Assembly: GCF_013303125.1 (NCBI RefSeq)
Contig: NZ_JABTTE010000025.1
Location: 1-50,120, forward strand
Source of the DNA: Calidifontibacillus erzurumensis
Lineage (GTDB): Bacteria; Bacillota; Bacilli; Bacillales; Bacillaceae_J
Length of the DNA stretch: 50,120 nt
Direction of reading: 5' to 3'
Below the pieces are notes generated by a model. It saw only the letters and a list, made by a program, of their open reading frames with translations, had not been told where the DNA came from and ran no database searches. A program made the position numbers and the translations under genes. Shown here in pieces: positions 44,600-50,120 of this stretch (its first letter is position 1; each line of letters begins with the position of its first letter).

Positions 44600-45095
44600 T
44601 TGATCGGTTCTTTTTGGAGTTAGCTGACTCAATAGGATAACCATCACTTGGTTCGTTTTAAAAATTGCTGGATCCTATTTTAAAGTTAGCTTGATCCAAT
44701 TCTGTACAAGGAAGAGTGGTTCAATTTTAAAATGGTGGATCTTATTTTGAAGTTAGCCTGATCTATTTTGTACTAGGTACAGCGGTTCGATTTTAAAATG
44801 GAGGGCCTTATTTTGAAGTTAGCTCGATCTAATTTTGTACAGAGTACAGCGGTTCAATTTTAAAATGGTGGATCTTATTTTGAAGTTAGCCCGATCTAAT
44901 TTTGTACGGGACACAGCAGTTCTATTTAAAATTGCTGGATCCTATTTTAAAGTTAGCTTGATCCAATTCTTTATAAGGAAGAGTGGTTCAATTTTAAATT
45001 GCTGATCCTTTTGAAGCTAGCTGATTCAATATGAAACAAGGTATATGAATTTGATTATAAAATGCTAGATACTATTTTGAAGTTAGCCCTAAACA
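44600..45095. repeat. 66/67-bp AT-rich tandem array (about 8 units)
   Basis: The GTTAGC mark recurs at 44619, 44685, 44752, 44818, 44885, 44952, 45015 (as GCTAGC) and 45082: periods 66, 67, 66, 67, 67, 63, 67. Units share TTTTGAAGTTAGC, GATC(C/T)A, TTTTGTAC, GGTTCAATTTTAAAATGG and TGGATC. No coding potential. The array lies between acdA and the TetR gene. Confidence 0.9.
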
Positions 45096-45739
45096 TTAGA
45101 TTGCATAAAATTTAAAACCTTTTGATTGGATTCGTTGGCATTCTCGTGAGCAAAATTTTTCATTTGGATCTTATACACATTTTGACAAAGGATGGGGCGG
45201 GAAATAGAAAATTTTGTAGAAAATAGTCAAAAAAGATAAAAATCTTTTCAATATTGTATAAAATAAAAGCGTAGTAGAGAAGGTTGGCAACTGGCTTGAA
45301 GTAAATGAAACAAAAGTCGTCCAACAGTCAAAAATAATAAGAATCCCGTCCCCCTTGAAGATCTGAAGTCAAAAATGGTGTAATCGGTTGCCCTGATGTT
45401 TTACCAAACTCAAGTTTACTTTTTAAAAGGGCATAAAGCTTCTAGAAACAAAAAATTAGTGTACGAGATGATAACTCGGGGAAAAGGGGCTGTCGTGCTT
45501 AGTTTTACAAGGAGAGGTGAGCCCCGGCACCCGCCCAAAACAATGGGAGTGTCCATTAGTGAGACGGACGAAATCTTAAGGACACCGTGCTATTTTGACT
45601 CTTGTTTTTTAAGACAATTCCGGATAAAGTGGCCAAGAAATAATAAGGACAACGACCCAAGTCGTCCAATGCCGAGAATGCTATGCTTTCAAATAATTGG
45701 GCGGTGTGCAACTTTTTCCTGGGAAGGAGGAGAAAAATT
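45096..45739. other. intergenic region upstream of the TetR-family gene
   Basis: About 640 bases without a gene that I can support. An open frame at 45396-45743 (115 codons) lacks a ribosome site and has unusual composition, so I treat it as chance. The TetR promoter is not obvious. Confidence 0.4.
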
Positions 45740-46372
45740 TTGACAACAAAACGAGAAGTGCCAGCTTCAGTCAAAGATGAGAAGCTCATTCAAAAACGAC
45801 GCGATCAAATGATCAAAGGTGCTGTAAAGCTTTTTATAAACAAAGGTTTCCACCGAAGCACGACAAGAGAGATTGCAAAAGCAGCTGGTTTTAGCATCGG
45901 CACGCTTTATGAATATATCCGCAAAAAAGAAGATGTCCTTTATTTAGTTTGTGATGCGATTTATGACCAAGTACAAGAACGTTTGCAGGAAGTCATCGAT
46001 ACCGACCGTGGAAATATTGAGAGCTTACGTGAAGCAGTCAGGGCCTATTTTAAAGTTATGGATGAAATGCAAGATGAAGTTCTTGTCATGTATCAGGAAG
46101 CAAAATCGCTCACAAAAGATGCGCTGCCTTATGTTTTAGAAAAAGAGCTGGATATGGTAGCCATGTTTCAAAAAGTCATTGAAGGTTGCGTTCGCAATAA
46201 GGAACTCATGTTAAATGAGCAAGAAATAAAACTTGTCTCCCACAATATTTTTGTACAAGGGCAAATGTGGGCATTCCGCCGCTGGATTTTGCGAAAATTG
46301 TATACGCTTGAGGAGTATACAGAACTGCAAATCAACCAGTTGTTATATGGCGTTCAAGGAAGAAAGGAATAG
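45740..46372 (+). CDS. TetR/AcrR-family transcriptional regulator of the acyl-CoA cluster
   Basis: 210 residues from TTG 45740, 3-8 bases after AAGGAGGAG. The TetR helix-turn-helix is at about 41-62: TTREIAKAAGFSIGTLYEYI, with GFHRS before it. The C-terminal ligand/dimer domain is helical (about 70-205). Its place between acdA and icmF, and FadR-like boxes at 37424 and 43302, make it a candidate repressor of acyl-CoA breakdown released by an acyl-CoA. It is clearly different from B. subtilis FadR (YsiA) in sequence, so the boxes could instead belong to a FadR encoded elsewhere. Confidence 0.88.
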   Translation: MTTKREVPASVKDEKLIQKRRDQMIKGAVKLFINKGFHRSTTREIAKAAGFSIGTLYEYIRKKEDVLYLVCDAIYDQVQERLQEVIDTDRGNIESLREAVRAYFKVMDEMQDEVLVMYQEAKSLTKDALPYVLEKELDMVAMFQKVIEGCVRNKELMLNEQEIKLVSHNIFVQGQMWAFRRWILRKLYTLEEYTELQINQLLYGVQGRKE

Positions 46373-46631
46373 ATGCCCCACATAAGCAGAATTTTTAAAC
46401 ATTGTTTAGCTTTGCAAATGTTTATTAGTACTAGCTTCATGCAGTTTTATAACGATTTTCTAACCAAAGAGTCGTTACCACAACATAAAAACCATATAGA
46501 TCATGCAGATTTTCACTACAGGGGATTTACATTTAGTTTCACACCACTAAAGATGCGCAAATGTACACCAATTTTCTAATGTTATTAAGTAAAAACATTA
46601 GACATCAGACTACAAAGGGGGATTCAAACGA

Positions 46632-49600
46632 ATGAGTACGGTAGAAGTATACCGGCCGAAAAATCATGTTCGTTTTATTACAGCGTCCAGTCTTTTTGAT
46701 GGACATGATGCGTCCATCAATATTATGAGAAGGATATTACAGTCAAGCGGGGCAGAGGTTATTCATCTCGGCCATAACCGATCAGTTGAAGAAATTGTAA
46801 ATGCTGCTATTCAAGAAGATGTGCAAGGAATTGCCGTTTCTTCCTATCAAGGCGGTCACGTTGAGTTTTTTAAATACATGTATGATCTTTTAAAAGAAAA
46901 AGGCGCTTCACATATCCGAATTTATGGCGGTGGTGGTGGCGTTATTATTCCTAGGGAAATAAAAGAACTCCATGATTATGGAATTGCCCGTATTTTTTCT
47001 CCGGAAGACGGACGGCTTCTCGGTCTTCAAGGCATGATTAACGTCATGATGGAAGAATGTGATTTCCCAACGGTTACGAGAATCGAAAATGAAGAGCTTG
47101 AACTATTAAAGAAAGGCGATCATAAAACAATTGCCCGTTGCATTACATTGGCAGAAAATGCAGTAACATTCAGCGAGGAAGCAGCAGCGGCAGCACAAAC
47201 AATGCTTGCTAAAGTGAAAGAGATGGAAAAACAAGTGCCAGTCGTTGGTATTACTGGTACAGGTGGTGCAGGAAAATCTTCTTTAACAGATGAATTAATT
47301 CGCCGCTTTCTTAATGAAATTCCAGAGAAAAAAGTGGCCATTTTGTCAGTTGACCCAACGAAACAAAAAACTGGTGGAGCACTTCTTGGCGACCGTATTC
47401 GTATGAATTCGATTTTCAATCCTCGCGTTTATATGAGAAGTCTTGCGACGCGTAATTCGAAATCAGAGTTATCGGATGCTATTAAAGAAGCGATTCAAGT
47501 TGTAAAAGCAGCTGGATTTGACTTAGTGATCGTAGAAACGAGCGGAATCGGCCAAGGGGATGCTGGTATTACAGAAGTTACTGACATTTCAATGTATGTC
47601 ATGACAAGCGAATTCGGGGCTCCAAGTCAGCTTGAAAAAATAGATATGATCGATTATGCAGACATCATCGTTATTAATAAATTTGAACGTCAAGGGTCAG
47701 AAGATGCCCTTAACCAAGTGCGCAAACAATATCAGCGGAGCCATCAACTTTTTGATAAAAAACTTGAAGAAATGCCTGTATACGGCACAATTGCTAGCCA
47801 ATTTAACGATGAAGGGACAAATACGCTGTTTGTCGCATTTCTAGAAACAATTCAAAAGAAATTTGGCGGCGAATGGTCAACGAAGCTTAAAAAATCGGAT
47901 AAAGTTGTCAAGAAAAATGTCATTATTCCAAACAACAGACGCCATTATTTACGTGAAATTGCAGATACAGTGCGCAATTATCACAAGCATGTAGATGAAC
48001 AAGTTAGAATTGCCCGCCGTTTATTCCAAGTAAATGGTACTTTGGAAGAGCTTAAAAAGCGTGAAACAAATAGCGATGTCATTCAATCGCTAGAAGCATT
48101 AAAAGCTTCTCTTGAAGATAAGCTCACTCCAGAATCGAAGAAAATTTTACAAGAGTGGCCACAGCGCTTGAAAGAGTATAGTGGTAAAGAGCTAGTAACA
48201 AAAGTGCGCGATAAAGAAATCCGCACAGAATTAACAACAAAGAGCTTGTCTGGTTTAGATATTCCGAAGGTGAAACTGCCGAAGTTTGAAGATTGGGGAG
48301 AAATTTTACGCTGGGTGTATAAAGAAAATGCACCAGGATTTTTCCCATATACGGCTGGTGTATTCCCGTTCAAACGTCAAGGAGAAGATCCGAAGCGTCA
48401 GTTTGCTGGGGAAGGTACACCAGAACGGACGAACCGTCGCTTCCATTATTTATCAAAAGACGATGATGCGAAGCGCTTAAGTACAGCGTTTGACTCTGTG
48501 ACGCTTTACGGTGAAGATCCAGATTACCGTCCGGATATTTACGGAAAAGTAGGCGAAAGTGGCGTTAGCGTCTGCACATTGGAAGATATGAAGAAGCTGT
48601 ATGAAGGTTTTGACTTGTGTGCACCAACAACGTCTGTATCTATGACAATCAATGGTCCGGCGCCAATTATGCTTGCATTTTTCATGAATACAGCGATCGA
48701 CCAACAAGTGCGTAAGTTTGAAGAAGAAAACGGACGTATTCCAACGGTTGAAGAATTTATTGAAATTAAAGAACGGACATTGCAAACAGTCCGCGGTACA
48801 GTGCAAGCAGATATTTTAAAAGAAGACCAAGGGCAAAATACGTGCATTTTCTCAACGGAATTTGCACTCCGTATGATGGGCGATATTCAACAATATTTTA
48901 TTGATCATAAAGTACGTAACTACTATTCTGTTTCTATTTCCGGTTATCATATTGCTGAAGCAGGCGCCAATCCGATTTCACAGCTTGCCTTTACACTTGC
49001 AAATGGCTTTACGTATGTAGAGTACTATTTAAGCCGTGGCATGGATGTTGATGATTTTGCACCAAATCTATCATTCTTCTTCTCGAATGGCCTTGATCCG
49101 GAATATACGGTATTAGGCCGTGTGGCTCGCAGAATTTGGGCCGTTGTAATGAAACATAAATATGGTGCGAACGAACGTAGCCAGAAATTGAAATATCATA
49201 TTCAAACATCCGGACGCTCCTTGCACGCGCAAGAAATGGATTTCAACGATATTCGTACAACATTGCAAGCGTTAATTGCATTAATGGACAATTGTAATTC
49301 ACTTCATACGAACGCTTACGATGAAGCGATTACGACTCCGACTGAAGAATCCGTACGTCGTGCAATGGCAATTCAGTTGATTATTACGAAGGAATTTGGA
49401 TTAACGAAAAATGAAAATCCAATGCAAGGTTCCTTCATCGTTGAAGAATTGACTGATATTGTCGAAGAAGCAGTTCTTCAAGAGTTTGAGCGGATTAATG
49501 ACCGTGGCGGCGTGCTAGGCGCAATGGAAACTCAATATCAGCGCAGTAAGATTCAAGAAGAATCCATGTACTATGAACATAAAAAGCATAGCGGTGAGCT

Positions 49601-49898
49601 GCCAATTATCGGTGTTAACACGTACTTGAATCCGAATCCGCCATCTGAAGAAGAATTGAACAGTATTAAATTGGCTCGTGCGACAAAAGAAGAAAAAGAA
49701 ACGCAAATTGCGAATTTGCGGAAGTTCCAAGAAGAGCATGCGCATGAAGTTGATGCAGCACTGGCTAGACTAAAAGAAGTGGCAATTTCCGGAGGCAATA
49801 TTTTTGAAGAACTCATGGAAACAGTTAAAGTCGCAAGTCTAGGCCAAATTACAAAAGCATTGTATGAAGTAGGCGGACAGTATCGCCGGAATATGTAA
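46632..49898 (+). CDS. icmF: fused isobutyryl-CoA mutase (IcmF)
   Basis: 1088 residues after AAAGGGG. Three parts in one chain: an N-terminal B12-binding domain (H25 in DGHDASIN as the lower axial ligand), a MeaB-like G-protein domain with P-loop GTGGAGKS (209-216), and a C-terminal mutase barrel from about residue 540. It rearranges isobutyryl-CoA and n-butyryl-CoA using adenosylcobalamin and GTP. Substrate residues point to isobutyryl-CoA: F578 in GVFPFKR and Q735 in QGQNTCIF, where methylmalonyl-CoA mutases have Tyr and Arg. It feeds the butyryl-CoA pathway of the neighbouring genes. A strong terminator follows. Confidence 0.95.
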   Translation: MSTVEVYRPKNHVRFITASSLFDGHDASINIMRRILQSSGAEVIHLGHNRSVEEIVNAAIQEDVQGIAVSSYQGGHVEFFKYMYDLLKEKGASHIRIYGGGGGVIIPREIKELHDYGIARIFSPEDGRLLGLQGMINVMMEECDFPTVTRIENEELELLKKGDHKTIARCITLAENAVTFSEEAAAAAQTMLAKVKEMEKQVPVVGITGTGGAGKSSLTDELIRRFLNEIPEKKVAILSVDPTKQKTGGALLGDRIRMNSIFNPRVYMRSLATRNSKSELSDAIKEAIQVVKAAGFDLVIVETSGIGQGDAGITEVTDISMYVMTSEFGAPSQLEKIDMIDYADIIVINKFERQGSEDALNQVRKQYQRSHQLFDKKLEEMPVYGTIASQFNDEGTNTLFVAFLETIQKKFGGEWSTKLKKSDKVVKKNVIIPNNRRHYLREIADTVRNYHKHVDEQVRIARRLFQVNGTLEELKKRETNSDVIQSLEALKASLEDKLTPESKKILQEWPQRLKEYSGKELVTKVRDKEIRTELTTKSLSGLDIPKVKLPKFEDWGEILRWVYKENAPGFFPYTAGVFPFKRQGEDPKRQFAGEGTPERTNRRFHYLSKDDDAKRLSTAFDSVTLYGEDPDYRPDIYGKVGESGVSVCTLEDMKKLYEGFDLCAPTTSVSMTINGPAPIMLAFFMNTAIDQQVRKFEEENGRIPTVEEFIEIKERTLQTVRGTVQADILKEDQGQNTCIFSTEFALRMMGDIQQYFIDHKVRNYYSVSISGYHIAEAGANPISQLAFTLANGFTYVEYYLSRGMDVDDFAPNLSFFFSNGLDPEYTVLGRVARRIWAVVMKHKYGANERSQKLKYHIQTSGRSLHAQEMDFNDIRTTLQALIALMDNCNSLHTNAYDEAITTPTEESVRRAMAIQLIITKEFGLTKNENPMQGSFIVEELTDIVEEAVLQEFERINDRGGVLGAMETQYQRSKIQEESMYYEHKKHSGELPIIGVNTYLNPNPPSEEELNSIKLARATKEEKETQIANLRKFQEEHAHEVDAALARLKEVAISGGNIFEELMETVKVASLGQITKALYEVGGQYRRNM

Positions 49899-49993
49899 AA
49901 TGGATCTGCTAAACAAAGCGGGACAATAGGCCAGATCTAGGCAGAAGGAAATGCTTTGGAACAGATTTTGAGGTAGGTTTAATAATATGATTT

Positions 49994-50032
49994 AAAAGGA
50001 AAACCGAAAGATAGACGCGGTTTTCCTTTTTT
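49994..50032 (+). terminator. intrinsic terminator of icmF
   Basis: AAAAGGAAAACCG (49994-50006) and CGGTTTTCCTTTT (50018-50030) form a 13-base stem with an 11-base loop, followed by more T residues. Confidence 0.9.
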
Positions 50033-50071
50033 ATCGTACTGCAGGGATGCTGTTATTCGGTGCAATTTAAC

Positions 50072-50120
50072 GGTGTCAGACCCCTCTGGAGGTACGTCTG
50101 TGGCACCGTCTGAGGTGGGG
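50072..50120 (+). repeat. 47-bp minisatellite, locus 8 (cut by the window end)
   Basis: One full unit GGTGTCAGACCCCTCTGGAG and so on starts at 50072 and the next begins at 50119. The array lies about 40 bases past the icmF terminator. Confidence 0.85.

Noticed and set aside
45396-45743. 115-codon open frame upstream of the TetR gene
   Set aside because: No ribosome site, odd composition, and it overlaps the TetR start region; probably chance.
46373-46579. 68-codon open frame between the TetR gene and icmF
   Set aside because: It starts directly at the TetR stop without a ribosome site and has no family resemblance.

Overview
The window is ordinary low-GC Firmicutes chromosome, most likely from a spore-forming Bacillaceae member. 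The evidence is strong AGGAGG-type ribosome sites, frequent TTG/GTG starts, spore genes (cwlJ, gerQ, rsfA), coproporphyrin-type heme synthesis (hemQ) and a gene order that follows the B. subtilis ywd-ywf-ywg-ywh-ywi-ywj block almost step by step. A fused isobutyryl-CoA mutase (icmF) and the fadF-thiolase-hbd-acd cluster resemble Geobacillus/Caldibacillus-like relatives. The species cannot be fixed from the sequence alone. No rRNA, tRNA, CRISPR array, transposase or intact prophage was seen.

Layout. 0-4 kb: two small divergent genes (one WYL-like) and an OmpR-type two-component system with an unusual multi-span kinase. 4.3-8 kb: the two halves of a ThrE-type exporter, split by a minisatellite, then a lipoteichoic-acid-synthase-like enzyme. 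8.4-10.7 kb: a DUF2680 secreted protein, ywdK, and the spore germination pair cwlJ-gerQ. 11.8-23.5 kb: hemQ, pta, lipL, rsfA, ywzC, ywfO, ywgA, ywhB, ywhD, pbpG. 24.4-26.4 kb: speE and speB (polyamines). 27-30.4 kb: a YtrA-like GntR/ABC operon with its own operator-promoter. 30.8-36.6 kb: universal stress protein, ywiB, argS, a 52-residue XapX protein, a DUF488 protein and a YwjE-type cardiolipin synthase. 37.6-49.9 kb: a fatty/branched acyl-CoA degradation cluster (fadF, thiolase, 3-hydroxybutyryl-CoA dehydrogenase, two acyl-CoA dehydrogenases, a TetR regulator, icmF).

How genes work together. IcmF would convert isobutyryl-CoA to butyryl-CoA. The acyl-CoA dehydrogenases, Hbd and thiolase then carry butyryl-CoA to acetyl-CoA, with FadF taking the electrons; the enoyl-CoA hydratase step is not encoded here. 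Palindromes of the TGANTGA-N4-TCANTCA type before fadF and before acdA suggest a shared TetR/FadR-like control. CwlJ and GerQ act together in spore cortex lysis.

The most unusual feature is the intergenic DNA. At least eight intergenic spaces carry GC-rich tandem arrays of one 47-bp unit family (59 bp at one locus) that can fold as a hairpin. Many lie just 3' of intrinsic terminators; one separates two exporter halves; one array has an exact 188-bp higher-order repeat. Three further spaces carry unrelated AT-rich arrays with 64-, 66/67- and 86/87-bp periods. This looks like a genome with several active or recently active non-coding repeat families.
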